DNA of 64,000 bases. Source: Sphingomonadaceae bacterium (GTDB lineage Bacteria > Pseudomonadota > Alphaproteobacteria > Sphingomonadales > Sphingomonadaceae). Positions 11,057-22,200 of the stretch are shown piece after piece; within the stretch, counting starts at the first letter, position 1; each line of letters begins with the position of its first letter. Where the stretch lies: positions 5,001 through 69,000 of the forward strand of contig JAPZTW010000004.1 in the NCBI GenBank assembly GCA_027533105.1, read 5' to 3'. Position numbers and translations under genes: made by a program. Below the pieces are notes generated by a model that saw only the letters and a program-made list of their open reading frames with translations, searched no databases and had not been told where the DNA came from.

Positions 11057-11730
11057 GTGAACTGTGGGTGCTAAGTGGCATTGCCATAATGGTTCTGGGC
11101 TTTGTGCTGCGCTTCAATCCGCTGCTGGTGGTGGTGGCCGCAGCCGGGGTGACGGGGCTGGCGGCGGGGTTCGATCTGCACGCCATCGTCTCCGCTTTCG
11201 GCAAGGCCTTCAACGATACCCGCTATGTCAGCGTGGTCTGGATCGTGCTGCCGGTGATCGGCCTGCTAGAAGCACATGGGTTGCAGGAGCGGGCCCGAGG
11301 GGTGATCGCCAGCCTTAAGGGTGCGACCACTGGCCGCCTGCTGACCGGCTATCTGCTGATCCGCCAGATCTCCGCCGCGCTGGGGCTGACTTCGGTCGCC
11401 GGCCATGCCCAGACCGTTCGTCCGCTGGTTGCCCCAATGGCCGAGGCCGCGGCCGAAGGGCAGGCCGAACTGACCGAAGACCAGCGCGAAGAGGTCAAGG
11501 CCATGTCGGCGGCGACCGACAATGTCGGGCTGTTCTTTGGCGAGGACATCTTCATCGCGATCGGTTCGATCCTGTTGATGGTCGGTTTCCTTGAACAGCA
11601 AGGCATCACCCTCTCGCCATTCCAGCTCTCGGTCTGGGCGATCCCGACCGCCTTTGCGGCCTTCTTCATCCATGGCTTCCGGCTGTGGCGGCTGGATCGG
11701 CGGCTTGATCGCAAGGGAGCCGGGCAATGA
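11053..11730 (+). CDS. DUF969 membrane protein (putative 5-oxoproline transporter subunit)
   Basis: This 225-residue integral membrane protein has hydrophobic segments near residues 4-20, 25-42, 58-76, 90-110 and 165-205, and matches the DUF969 family in length and in motifs such as LPVIGLLEAHGLQERA and SAATDNVGLFFGEDIF. DUF969 proteins are almost always encoded next to DUF979 proteins. The pair resembles the two halves of a larger ion-transporter-superfamily permease and is found beside pyroglutamyl-peptidase or 5-oxoprolinase genes. It overlaps both neighbours by 4 bp (ATGA), implying translational coupling. The transport role is family inference. Confidence 0.85.
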   Translation: MSELWVLSGIAIMVLGFVLRFNPLLVVVAAAGVTGLAAGFDLHAIVSAFGKAFNDTRYVSVVWIVLPVIGLLEAHGLQERARGVIASLKGATTGRLLTGYLLIRQISAALGLTSVAGHAQTVRPLVAPMAEAAAEGQAELTEDQREEVKAMSAATDNVGLFFGEDIFIAIGSILLMVGFLEQQGITLSPFQLSVWAIPTAFAAFFIHGFRLWRLDRRLDRKGAGQ

Positions 11731-12662
11731 TCGGGCTGCCCTTCGTCTATGGCTTCGCGGGTCTGACCTTCCTGGCCTTCGCGGTCCTGTCGCTTCGGGA
11801 TGCCACCAATTCGAAGCGCTGGGGCAACGGGGCTTTCTGGGGCCTGCTGGCGCTGTCAATGCTCGCGGGAGACCGGCTGGGCGATTTCGGCAATGGTCTG
11901 CTGGTCCTTGCCCTCGTCGCGATTGCCGGGACCGGGCAACTGGGGCGGGGCAGCGGCGGCACCGCGCCCGAAGTGCGGGCCGAGCGAGCGGCGAGCCATG
12001 GCAACCGTCTGTTCCTGCTGGCGCTGGTGATCCCGGCAACTGCGTTGATTGGCACCTTTGGGTTCGAGCATGTGCCGGGCCTGGTCAATCCCAAGCAGGT
12101 GACGCTGGTCAGCCTGGCGCTGGGCGCGCTGCTGGCGCTGGTCATCGGCATGGCCTGGCTGCGGCCGCATCCGGCGGCACCCGTGCAGGAGGGGCGGCGG
12201 CTGATGGATTCGGTCGGCTGGGCGGCGATCCTGCCGCAAATGTTGGCCAGCCTTGGCGCGGTTTTCGCCCTCGCCGGGGTGGGCGACGTGGTCGGGCAAC
12301 TGATGACCGGAGTGATCCCCGAAGGCAGCCTGGTCGGCGCGGTCATCGCCTTTGCGCTGGGCATGGCGCTGTTCACGATGATTATGGGCAATGCGTTTGC
12401 CGCCTTCCCGGTGATGGCGGCGGCGATCGCCGTGCCCTTGCTGATCCGGCAATATGGCGGCGATCCGGCGGTGATCTGCGCGATCGGGATGCTGGCGGGC
12501 TTCTGCGGCACGCTGATGACGCCGATGGCCGCCAACTTCAACATCGTCCCCGCCGCCCTGCTCGAGCTCAAGGACCGCAACGCCGTGGTCAAGGCCCAGG
12601 TCGGCACCGCGCTGCCGCTGCTGGTGGTCAACACCCTGTTTATCTGGTGGTTTGCCTTCTGA
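11727..12662 (+). CDS. DUF979 membrane protein (putative 5-oxoproline transporter subunit)
   Basis: The 311-residue protein is almost entirely hydrophobic, with about eight to nine membrane segments, and carries DUF979-like motifs: GNAFAAFPVMAAAIAVP and the C-terminal GFCGTLMTPMAANFNIVPAALLEL, whose polar/Gly/Pro-rich segment may line the substrate site. It is the obligate partner of DUF969 and probably forms a permease with it. The start overlaps the previous stop as ATGA, and its own stop overlaps the DUF2891 start as TGATG. Confidence 0.85.
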   Translation: MIGLPFVYGFAGLTFLAFAVLSLRDATNSKRWGNGAFWGLLALSMLAGDRLGDFGNGLLVLALVAIAGTGQLGRGSGGTAPEVRAERAASHGNRLFLLALVIPATALIGTFGFEHVPGLVNPKQVTLVSLALGALLALVIGMAWLRPHPAAPVQEGRRLMDSVGWAAILPQMLASLGAVFALAGVGDVVGQLMTGVIPEGSLVGAVIAFALGMALFTMIMGNAFAAFPVMAAAIAVPLLIRQYGGDPAVICAIGMLAGFCGTLMTPMAANFNIVPAALLELKDRNAVVKAQVGTALPLLVVNTLFIWWFAF

Positions 12663-13660
12663 TGACACACCTCGATGCCACTCACGCCGCGCGCTTCATG
12701 GCGCTGACCACCGGGCACCTGACCCGCGAGTATCCGCACAAGCTGGACCACGTGCTCGATGGGCCGGAGGACGCCCGCACCCCGCGCGAATTGCACCCGA
12801 TCTTCTTCGGCAGCTTCGATTGGCATTCCTGCGTCCACGGCTGGTGGCAGGTGTTGCGGCTGGCCCGGCTCTACCCCGATCTGCCCGAGGCCGAGCGGGT
12901 CCGCGCGCTGACGGCAGAGATGCTGACGGCGGAGAACTTCGCGGTCGAAACCGCCTATCTTGCCCGACCCTCGGCGCGCGGGTTCGAACGGCCCTATGGC
13001 TGGGCCTGGGCGCTGGCGCTGCATGGGGAAATGGTCCTCCATGACGCGCCGTGGGCCCGCCATGCCGATGCCTTTGCCGCCGCCTTCGCCCGCCGGTTTC
13101 ATGATTTCCTGCCGATCCAGACCTATCCGATCCGCGTCGGGACGCATTACTCCTCGGCCTTCGCGCTGACCCTGGCGCGCGACTGGGCACTGGCCCATGA
13201 TCCGGCGCTCGTCACCCTGATCGATGCCAGAGCGCGCGACTGGTTCGCGAAGGATGCCGATTGCCAGGCCTGGGAGCCGGGCGGGGACGAGTTCCTCTCC
13301 TCCGCTCTCACCGAAGCCCTGCTGATGAGCCGGGTGCTGGGCCATGGCTTTGGCGCATGGTTCGATCACTTCCTGCCGCGCGCCGCGCAAGGTTTGCCTG
13401 CCACCCTGTTCACCCCGGCCACGGTTTCCGATCGCAGCGATGGCAAGATCGCCCATCTCGACGGATTGAACCTCAGCCGCGCCTGGTGCTGGCGGGGGAT
13501 CGCGGCGGCCCTGCCCGCAGGCCATGCTGTGGTCGAACGGGCCCGGCAGACCGCTGAATTACACCTTGTCGCAGCCCTGCCACACCTGGGCGACGATTAC
13601 ATGGGCGAGCATTGGCTGGCCAGTTTCGCCCTCCTTGCGCTCGATCAAAACCACGGTTAA
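12662..13660 (+). CDS. DUF2891 family protein
   Basis: A 332-residue soluble protein with no signal peptide. It contains DUF2891 signatures: HPIFFGSFDWHSCVHGWWQVLRL, RPYGWAWALALHGE, GTHYSSAFALTLA and a C-terminal DGLNLSRAWCWRGIA. The helical, aromatic-rich pattern suggests an alpha/alpha-barrel enzyme, with conserved His/Asp/Glu residues that could form a hydrolase or isomerase site. The ATG at 12662 overlaps the DUF979 stop. No biochemical role can be given from sequence; its constant company with DUF969/DUF979 suggests it processes a 5-oxoproline-related substrate. Confidence 0.82.
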   Translation: MTHLDATHAARFMALTTGHLTREYPHKLDHVLDGPEDARTPRELHPIFFGSFDWHSCVHGWWQVLRLARLYPDLPEAERVRALTAEMLTAENFAVETAYLARPSARGFERPYGWAWALALHGEMVLHDAPWARHADAFAAAFARRFHDFLPIQTYPIRVGTHYSSAFALTLARDWALAHDPALVTLIDARARDWFAKDADCQAWEPGGDEFLSSALTEALLMSRVLGHGFGAWFDHFLPRAAQGLPATLFTPATVSDRSDGKIAHLDGLNLSRAWCWRGIAAALPAGHAVVERARQTAELHLVAALPHLGDDYMGEHWLASFALLALDQNHG

Positions 13661-13687
13661 ACAATGCGATGGTGGCATTTTGCCGTT

Positions 13688-13711
13688 GCCCCCTTGCGCC
13701 AGTGCGGGGGC
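13688..13711 (+). terminator. Possible weak terminator after the 5-oxoproline operon
   Basis: A GCCCCC/GGGGGC stem with a 12-nt loop lies in the 112-bp gap between the DUF2891 gene and the response regulator. It has no T-run, so termination is uncertain. Confidence 0.35.
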
Positions 13712-13772
13712 TGCGCCTAATTTCCCGCACTTGTGCCGCCGCCGGTGCAGACCGTTTCGAGCCCAAGGAATC

Positions 13773-14426
13773 ATGACCAGCCGCATCCTGATCGCCGATG
13801 ACCATCCGGTCTTTCGAGACGGCATGTGCCGCTTGATTGCGGCCGCCTTTCCGGCTGCCGAACTGCTGGAAGCCGGCACGATGGACGAGGTGCTCAGCCT
13901 CGCCGCGGCGGGCCCTGCGCCCGATGTCTTCGTGCTCGATCTGCTGTTTCCGGGCATGAACCCGCCCGAAACCCTGCCGCAGCTGCGCCAGCAGTTTCCG
14001 ACCTCCAGCCTGATCGTCGTCTCGATGCTCGACGATGATGCGACGATCCGCCGCGTCTCGGTGCTGGGCATCGATGGCTACGTCGCCAAGTCGATCCCCG
14101 CGTCCGATCTGGTCGAGGCGATCCGGCGGGTGAGCGAGGGCGAATTCGTGATTGCCCGGCCTACCGGCACCGATCACCAGACGCTGATCCGGCCCGACAG
14201 CGCGGCGATCATGAACCTGACCCAGCGCCAGCGCGAAATCCTGATGCTGATCGGGCAGGGCAGTTCGAACAAGGCGATCGGGCGGCAGCTCAATCTTTCG
14301 CCGTTCACCGTTCGCAACCACGTATCCCTGCTGTTTCGCGTCCTGGGCGTGGCGACCCGGGCCGACCTTGCCGATCTGGCCCGCAAGGACGCGGCGGCCG
14401 ATAGCGCGACTGCCGCGACCGACTAG
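13773..14426 (+). CDS. LuxR/NarL-family response regulator
   Basis: The 217-residue protein has an N-terminal receiver domain (acidic pair D9-D10, phosphoacceptor D56 in VLDLLFPG, Lys of GYVAKSI) and a C-terminal GerE-type helix-turn-helix (about 145-205: LTQRQREILMLIGQGSSNKAIGRQL). The ATG at 13773 is backed by AAGGA four bases upstream; an in-frame extension to 13524 overlaps the preceding gene and is not used. It converges with the hybrid histidine kinase gene, whose end it overlaps by 4 bp, and is its likely phosphotransfer partner. Its targets are not shown by the sequence; the large autotransporter beyond the kinase is one candidate. Confidence 0.93.
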   Translation: MTSRILIADDHPVFRDGMCRLIAAAFPAAELLEAGTMDEVLSLAAAGPAPDVFVLDLLFPGMNPPETLPQLRQQFPTSSLIVVSMLDDDATIRRVSVLGIDGYVAKSIPASDLVEAIRRVSEGEFVIARPTGTDHQTLIRPDSAAIMNLTQRQREILMLIGQGSSNKAIGRQLNLSPFTVRNHVSLLFRVLGVATRADLADLARKDAAADSATAATD

Positions 14427-16126
14427 GCGCGCAGCGCCAGCAGGGCCGAGCGCAGTTCGGCCGGGCGGATCGGCTTGCGCAGGATCGGGATCGCCGGATC
14501 GTTGATTTCCCGGGCAATGTGATCGCCATCGTGACCGGTCAGGACGATGGCCGGGATCTTGCGCCCTGCGGCCCTGCGAACCGAAGCGATCACATCGGCC
14601 CCGGTTGCCCCGCCGCCCAGGTCGAAATCGGTCACGATCACGTCGCAATCCTGCGGGAAGCCCGGCAGGTCGAAGTAGGTCTCGACCTGGCACTGCCACG
14701 ATCGCAGAAGGTGCGTGGTCGCTACCAGGACGTCCTCGTCATCTTCGACCAGCAGCACGCGCAGCCCGCCCAGCGGGGTCCAGTCGGCACTGCCGCGCGA
14801 CTGGGACGGCACGTGGCTGGCGGTGGGAACGGTGCGGGGCAGGCCGACGATGGCAAAGCTGCTGCCCTTGCCCGGCTGGGAGCGAAGCGTGACCTGCAAT
14901 CCCAGCAAGCCGGCCATCCGCTTCACGATCGACAGGCCAAGGCCGGCCCCCTGTTGGTCGCGTCCCCCCCGCTCTCGGACCTGGACGAACTCCTCGAACA
15001 CGCGGCGCTGATCGGCCGGGGCGATGCCGATGCCCTGATCCCACACCTCGATATTGACCGCGCCACCACGATTGCGGCAGCCGATCAGCACGGCCCGGCC
15101 TTCCGCGAACTTCAGGGCATTGGACAGCAGGTTCTGGACCATCGTGACCAGCAGGGTCCGATCGGTCAGAACCACCGCGCTGCTGTCCACCATGCGCAGC
15201 TCGGTCCCGCTCCATTCGGCCTGCTGCAGGTTCTGCATGACCAGATCATGCAACAGGTCGCCCAGCGCGACTGCCTCGTGGCGCGGTTGGACCGAGCCAC
15301 TGTCCAGCGTCGAAAGGTCGAGCAGCGAGCGGAACAGCCGCGCCACGCCTTGCAGCGACCGGTCGATACGATCGACCGTATCGCGCTGTGCCGGGGTCAG
15401 GCCGCTCTGTTCCAGGCTGACGATCAGCAGGCTCATCGCATGGATCGGCTGGCGCAGGTCGTGGCTGGCCTGGGCCAGCATCCGCGACTTGGCCAGGTTC
15501 GCCGCTTCGGCCTCGGCCCGGGCCAGGTCGATCCGGTTGAGCAGCCAGCGGGCATAGGCCGGGATCGCAACGATGATCAGCAGGATGGTGGCCGAAAGGT
15601 ACGGCGTCATCTCGGTCCAGGGGATCGACAGCAGCATCGCGCTGGTCGCGATCAGGGTGATCCCGGTCGCGATCAGCAGGTAGGTCGTGCCGAACCGCAT
15701 GCCGTAGCCCATGGTGACCCACACCATCACCATCAGGGTGATCGGTTCGCAGGCAATGCTGAAAGCCAGCGAACCGGCATCGAGCGCGATCGCGGAGATG
15801 CGCCGGAACGGGTAATGGCCGGGCCAGCGTCTGGTCGCGAAATAGAGCCCCAGCGCGGCGGGCGTGTAGAACCCGTAATAGATCAGCACCATCTTCGCGC
15901 CGGGCGAGATCGAGAATTCGGGCGTGAAGGACGAATTGATCAGGACCACATAGGTTGCGATCAGCACCAGGATCACCAGCCGGTGCCTGGTCTGGTTCAG
16001 CTCGCTTGCGATCTCCTCCTCGCTGGAGTCGGCCCGCCGGTGCATCAGGCCTGACAGGATCTGCCGCATTTCCCTCCAGTCCATCCACTGGCCGGGCCAG
16101 TCGCTTCGGTGGTGCGGACGGTTCAT
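14423..16126 (-). CDS. Hybrid sensor histidine kinase with C-terminal receiver
   Basis: This 567-residue protein has about five membrane helices between residues 48 and 193 with no large periplasmic domain. A HisKA domain follows with phosphoacceptor H222 (SHDLRQPIHAM), then a HATPase with N-box QNLLSNALKF (331-340), G1 DQGIGIAP and G2 GAGLGLSIVKR, and a receiver (455-567) with phosphoacceptor D500 (VTDFDLGG) and K551. The short loops suggest that it senses a signal in or at the membrane, as RpfC-type kinases do; that is inference. A HATPase and receiver in one chain implies a relay to a further His or to the neighbouring NarL-type regulator. Confidence 0.93.
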   Translation of the reverse strand: MNRPHHRSDWPGQWMDWREMRQILSGLMHRRADSSEEEIASELNQTRHRLVILVLIATYVVLINSSFTPEFSISPGAKMVLIYYGFYTPAALGLYFATRRWPGHYPFRRISAIALDAGSLAFSIACEPITLMVMVWVTMGYGMRFGTTYLLIATGITLIATSAMLLSIPWTEMTPYLSATILLIIVAIPAYARWLLNRIDLARAEAEAANLAKSRMLAQASHDLRQPIHAMSLLIVSLEQSGLTPAQRDTVDRIDRSLQGVARLFRSLLDLSTLDSGSVQPRHEAVALGDLLHDLVMQNLQQAEWSGTELRMVDSSAVVLTDRTLLVTMVQNLLSNALKFAEGRAVLIGCRNRGGAVNIEVWDQGIGIAPADQRRVFEEFVQVRERGGRDQQGAGLGLSIVKRMAGLLGLQVTLRSQPGKGSSFAIVGLPRTVPTASHVPSQSRGSADWTPLGGLRVLLVEDDEDVLVATTHLLRSWQCQVETYFDLPGFPQDCDVIVTDFDLGGGATGADVIASVRRAAGRKIPAIVLTGHDGDHIAREINDPAIPILRKPIRPAELRSALLALRA

Positions 16127-16149
16127 GATCGGGTTCCCGCGACTTGGAA

Positions 16150-16163
16150 ATGTACTGGTACAT
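16150..16163. promoter_or_regulatory. ATGTAC/GTACAT inverted repeat upstream of the kinase gene
   Basis: Six-base arms ATGTAC and GTACAT are separated by TG, 24 bp upstream of the kinase start and about 100 bp upstream of the autotransporter start. Its position in the 133-bp divergent gap fits an operator for one or both genes. There is no second copy nearby. Confidence 0.4.
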
Positions 16164-16259
16164 CTTGCAGTTAGGCTGCTTCCCCCACCCTTGGCTAGTC
16201 TCGATGGTCTGTAACTAGGTTTGCCCCTCGTGTGGTTGGGGCGCCGTCAGGGGGCATCG

Positions 16260-19200
16260 ATGATCCGGTTCAAGGCTATGTCGGCAGTTGTGCGGCACCT
16301 TTGTGCACTGTTCGCCGTGATTGCATTGCAGGTCTTGCTGGCCCCGGCGGCCATGGCGCAGCACACGTCGCTTGAATGTCCGGCGCAGACTGCAACCGTA
16401 TCTGCTGGCGGCACGGTGACTATAAATGTCACCGATTGCGCCACCAGCATTGCGTTTGCGGGCTCCGGGATAGTTGACGGCGGCAGTACTCCGATCGGCG
16501 CGCCAGGCGACTTTCCGGACCACGGTGCTGCCAATCTCCGAATTTCAGGCGGGCAGTGGTTTTTGGACTACAGCCACAACGGCACGACTGGAATCGGTTC
16601 GACTGACGTATTTGAATTCACCGAGGCCACTGCAACCGGCAATGGCGATGTTCGCGTAACGATTACGATAACGGCTTCCGCCTCGCCGATTTCGGTCTCG
16701 CCCGGTACCTTGCCAGTCATGACGGCTGGCACCCCGTTTTCGCAAACTTTGAGTGCCAGCGGCGGGCTGGCGCCATACACCTACACGTTGCAGAGCGGTG
16801 CGCTGCCGGTCGGCCTTAGCATGACCAGTGGCGGTGTCATCTCGGGCACACCAACCCAGCGTGGCTCGTACACCTTCAGTGTACGCGCTACGGACAGAAC
16901 GTCGCCGACGGCCCAATTTGTTGACAAGGGCTACACCGGAGATGTCCAGATTCCGACGCTGGCTTTGTCACCATCCAGCGCCACCATTGTGCAGGGCCAG
17001 GCCATCTCATTCAGCCTGAATGCCGTTGGCGGTGTTCCACCATATTCCTACCTGGTCGAACCCGTTCCGCCAAACGCGCTGCCGCCAGGTCTTTCGCTTT
17101 CCGCGTCTGGCGTGATCTCGGGTACGCCCACAGCAGCGGGCACGTTCACGACCTCGATCCGCGTCGGTGAGTCGAGTACCGGGCCGGGAACGGTCTTCGA
17201 ACTCGAAACCCTCACGATCACGGTTCTGCCGCCGCCAACGGTCTCGATCGCGGTCTCACCCGCTTCGGTCAACGAAGATGGTGTTACCAACCTGACCTAC
17301 ACCGTCACCCGCAGCGCGGCTTCGGCCAGCGCGCTGACTGTGAATCTCACCTATTCCGGCACCGCCACCAGCGGCACCGACTATACCGGTGGGCTCAGCA
17401 CGATCACGATTCCGGCCAACGCCACCACGGCCACGCTGACGATCGATCCGACAGCTGACACCACGGTCGAGCCGAACGAAACCGTGATCGTCACCGTGGC
17501 GAGCGGCTCCGGCTACACGGTTGGCTCACCCGCCAGCGCGACTGGCACCATCTCCAATGATGAAGGCACCTCGATCTACTGCCCGACCCTTCTGGGTACG
17601 GTTGCATGGGGGGGAAGTATCAGCATCAATGCCGGCTCGTGCAACGCCGGGTTCGGGTTGGGCGTGGTCCTTTCGTCGCCGACGCACGGCACAGCCACGG
17701 TTGGCGCATTCGGTGCTAACCAGCCGATCATCTATACCCACAACGGGATCAGCGGGACTTCCGATACCTTCACGGTGAACGACGGTGAGGCTCCGCCCAA
17801 CAACCAGATCCGCGTCAACATCACGATCACGCCGCCCACATCGTCGATCATCGTGAATCCAGCGTCGCTGTCCACGATCACAGCCGGGGCCCCGTTCTCG
17901 CAGACGATTACGGCAACAGGCGGTACGGGTCCCTATACCTACTCGGTGACCGGTGGCACGATTCCGCCGGGCCTCACCTTGAGCACTGGCGGGGTGCTAT
18001 CAGGCACGGCGACGCAGCGTGGGGCTTACAGCTTTACTGTTCGCGCGCAGGATTCGCTGGGAGCCTTTTCCGACAAGGGTTATTCCGGCACTGTTGCCGT
18101 GCCTACGCTGGCAATCACACCGACCTCGGCGACCGCAGTTCAGAACGTTCCGTTCTCGCTCAATATCGCGGCCAGCGGCGGTATCGCCCCCTACAGCTTC
18201 CTGCATGAGGTCGTTGCAGGGGCGCTGCCTCCTGGCATGAGCCTCTCATCAACGGGCGTGCTAAGCGGCACACCGACCACCGTCGGAACCACCAATTTCC
18301 AGATGCGAGTGACAGATTCGAGCACGGGGACGGGAAGCTATTTCGAGCTGGAGAACTTCAGCTTTACGGTCAGTGCTCCGCCGACCGTTTCGATTGCGGT
18401 CTCGCCCGCCTCGGTTTCCGAAGATGGTGCGACCAACCTGACCTACACGGTAACGCGCAGTCTCAACCTCACCTCGCCGACCACGGTGAACATCACCACC
18501 GCTGGCACTGCCACCTCCGGCTCTGACTACACCGGGGCGGTTTCGACCGTGGTGATCCCGGCTGGCGCGACGACGGCCACCTTCACGATTGATCCCAGCG
18601 TCGATGGCACGGTTGAGCCGGACGAAACGGTCACCATGACGGTTGCCGCAGGCACCGGCTATACCGTCGGTGCTCCCTCGGTCGCCACCGGCACCATCCT
18701 CAACGACGATGTGCCTTCCGCGACGATCGCTGTCTCGCCCGTCAATGTGGCGGAGGATGGTGCGCCCAACCTGGTCTTCACGGTCACCCTGAGCCAGGCC
18801 AACCCTTCGGCTGCGACCTCGATCGGCTACGCCGTCAGCGGCACGGCCACCAACGGCACCGACTATGCGACGATCACCTCGCCGCTGGTGATTCCTGCCG
18901 GTGCCACGACCGGGACGATCACGGTCAACCCCACCGCCGATGCCACGATCGAAACCAACGAGACCGTGATCCTGACCCTCAATGCGGGTGCCGGATACAC
19001 TGTCGGCGTGCCGGCTGCGGCGACGGGGACGATCCTCAACGATGATCTCCCCAACCTGGCGATCAACGATGTCACCCTGAACGAGGGCAACGCCGGCACG
19101 ACCAATGCAACCTTCACGGTCAGCCTCTCGGCTCCGGCGGGGCCGGGCGGGGTCACCTTCGACATCGCGACAGCCAACGGCTCGGCCACGGCGGGGACGG

Positions 19201-22200
19201 ATTATGTCGCCAACGCGCTCACCGCCCAGACCATCCCGGCGGGCAGCAGCACCTACACCTTCACCGTTCTGATCAACGGTGACCTGCTGAGCGAGCCGAA
19301 CGAGACCTTCTTCGTCAACGTGACCAATGTGGTCAACGCCGTGGTCGTCGATGGCCAGGGGGTCGGCACGCTTAACAATGACGATCCGCTGCCGAGCCTG
19401 TCGATCAACGATGTGACCGTGGTCGAAGGAAATAGCGGCACCGTCAACGCGGTGTTCACCGTCACCCTGAGCGCCGTGAGCGGCCAGAACGTGACGGTCA
19501 ACTATGTCACGGTGGATGGCACAGCGACGCAACCGGCCGACTATACCAGCACCTCTGGCACCCTGACCTTTACCCCCGGCCAGACCACCCGGACCATTAC
19601 GGTTCCCGTGATCGGCGAAACGGTGCCCGAGGCCAACGACACCTTCTTCGTCAACCTCTCCGGCGCGACCAATGCGACGATCTCGGATAACCAGGGCCTT
19701 GGCACCATCACCAACGATGACGTACCGGTCATCGTCTCGCCGGCCTCGCTGCCGAATGGCACCGTTGCAGCCCCTTACAGCCAGACCCTGACTGCATCGG
19801 GCGGCACTGCGCCTTACACCTTTGCAGTGACGGCCGGCGCGCTGCCTCCCGGCTTGTCGCTGTCCCCCGCCGGTGTGCTGAGCGGTACGCCTACTGCGGA
19901 CGGTGGCTTCAACTTCACCGTGACGGCAACGGACAGTTCGCCGGTGCCCGGTCCCTTCTCCGGCAGCAGGGCTTACTCGCTGACGATGACCTTCCCGCCG
20001 ATTGTTGCGGAGGACGATAACAATGGCAGTCCGGTCAACGGTTTCGTTGGCGGTACGGCCTATGCCAATGTCCTGGCCGATAACGGCAATGGCGCCGACA
20101 CCCTTGGTGGTGCGCCGGCGACCCTGGCAACGGTCTCGCTCTCTGAACTGTTCAGCTCCGATCCAAAGGTTTCGCTGGCTGTCGGCTCTGGCGCGGTCAG
20201 CGTTGCCGCGGGAACTCCGGCCGGGACTTACACGCTCATTTACGAAATCTGCCAGCTGACCGCGCCGGCCAATTGCGCGCCGGCCAATGTCACCGTCTCC
20301 GTCTCCGCCGCGCCAATCCTGGCCCGGAATGACAGCAATGCCGCGAATGTCAGCACTGCCACGGGCGGTACGGCATATGCCAATGTCCTGGCCGACAACG
20401 GCAACGGCTCCGACATCATCAACGGTGCGGCGGCGACCTTTGCTTCGGTCTTCATCTCGTCAACCTCGCCTTCGAACGCCGGGGTCTCGCTCAATCCGGC
20501 GACCGGTGCGGTCACGGTTGCGGCTGGCACCCCGATTGGCCCGCAGTCGGTCAATTATACGATCTGCGATAAGCTCAACCCCACCAGCTGCGCTTCGGCC
20601 GTTGCATCCTTGACCGTGGTCGATGCTTCGCCAATTGCGGCCAACAGCAGCTTGACGGTGGCTTACAACGCGGCGGCAACCAACGTGCCGCTGTCGCTGA
20701 GTGGCGGAGCGGCGACGAGCCTCGCGATCGGGACCGCGCCCGCCCATGGCACGGCCACCGTCAGCGGCACGACGATCACCTATCAGCCAACTGCGGGTTA
20801 CGCAGGGCCGGACAGCTTCACTTACTCGGCCACCAACAGCGGGGGGACTTCGGCCTCGGCAACGGTATCGCTGACCGTACAGGATCCGGTGATCACGATC
20901 ACGCCGACCGGGGGCTTCAGCGCAGCGGTTACTGCGCCCTACAGCCAGACCTTCACCTTCAACGGCGGGGCCGCGCCCTGGTCGGGCTTCCAGGTGACGA
21001 ACCTGCCTGCGGGCCTCAGCATCACCGGCACGACCGCGAACACGGTGACCGTGTCCGGCACGCCAACCCAGGCTGGGACCTTCAATCTCAACGTTTCGGC
21101 GACCGACAGCAGCACTGGCAGCGGGCCATACACGGTCGGCCAGGCCTTCGCCCTGACCGTCTCCGCCCCAACGCTGAGCCTGGCGCCCGCCGCCGGGACG
21201 CTCAACGCGCCCTACAACACGCCGTTCAGCCAGGCCTTCACGGCCAGCGGCGGCACGGGCCCCTACAGCTATGCCCTGACCGGCGCGCTTCCGGCCGGCC
21301 TGGCCTTCAGCGGTGGTACCCTCTCGGGCACGCCCACGGCACCGGGCAGCTACACGGTCACGGTCACGGCGACCGACACCGGGTCGACCGGCACGGGTGC
21401 GCCCTTCACCGTGGCCCAGACCTACACGATCAATGTCCCGGCACCGACCATCGTGCTGGCGCCGGCCAGCCTGCCAAACCCGGTCGTTGCCGCAGCCTAC
21501 AGCCAGACGCTGACGGCATCGGGCGGCGCCGCACCCTACAGCTATGCCGTTACGGCTGGCAGCCTGCCCAGCGGGCTCGCTCTGTCCAGCGGTGGTGTCA
21601 TCTCCGGTACCTCCTATGCGGTCGGCTCGCACAACTTCACGGTGACGGCGACCGATGCCAACGGCCAGACGGGGGCCCGTGCCTACGAACTGACCATCGC
21701 GGCCCCGGTGCTGACCATGACGCCCAGTGCCGGAACGCTGACTGTGCCTTATGCGGCAGCATACAGCCAGGCCTTCACCGCTGCGGGCGGTTCAGGGAGC
21801 TACAGCTATGCGCTTACCGGCACATTGCCGGCCGGGCTCAGCTTCAGCGGCGGAACGATCTCGGGCACACCGACCGTGCCGGGCAGCTATCCAGTTACGA
21901 TAACCGCGACCGACACCCTGATCACCGGCCTCGGCGCGCCCTACTCGATCGCGCAGAACTACACGATCAACGTTCCGGCACCGACCATTGTGGTGGGACC
22001 GGCTACGCTGCCCGATCCGACGCTGGGCAACGCCTACAGCCAGACCCTGTCGGCCTCGGGAGGCGCAATCTCGTATAGCTTCGCGATCACGGCGGGCAGC
22101 CTGCCGTCGGGCATCTCGCTCGGCAGTAGTGGCACGCTGACGGGTACGTCCTTCCAGGTCGGGACGTTCAACTTCACCGTGACCGCCACCGATGGTTTCG

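Noticed and set aside
11591..12661. Upstream extension of the DUF2891 reading frame
   Set aside because: It runs antiparallel to nothing but overlaps DUF979 in another frame with unlike composition; the DUF2891 homology starts at 12662.
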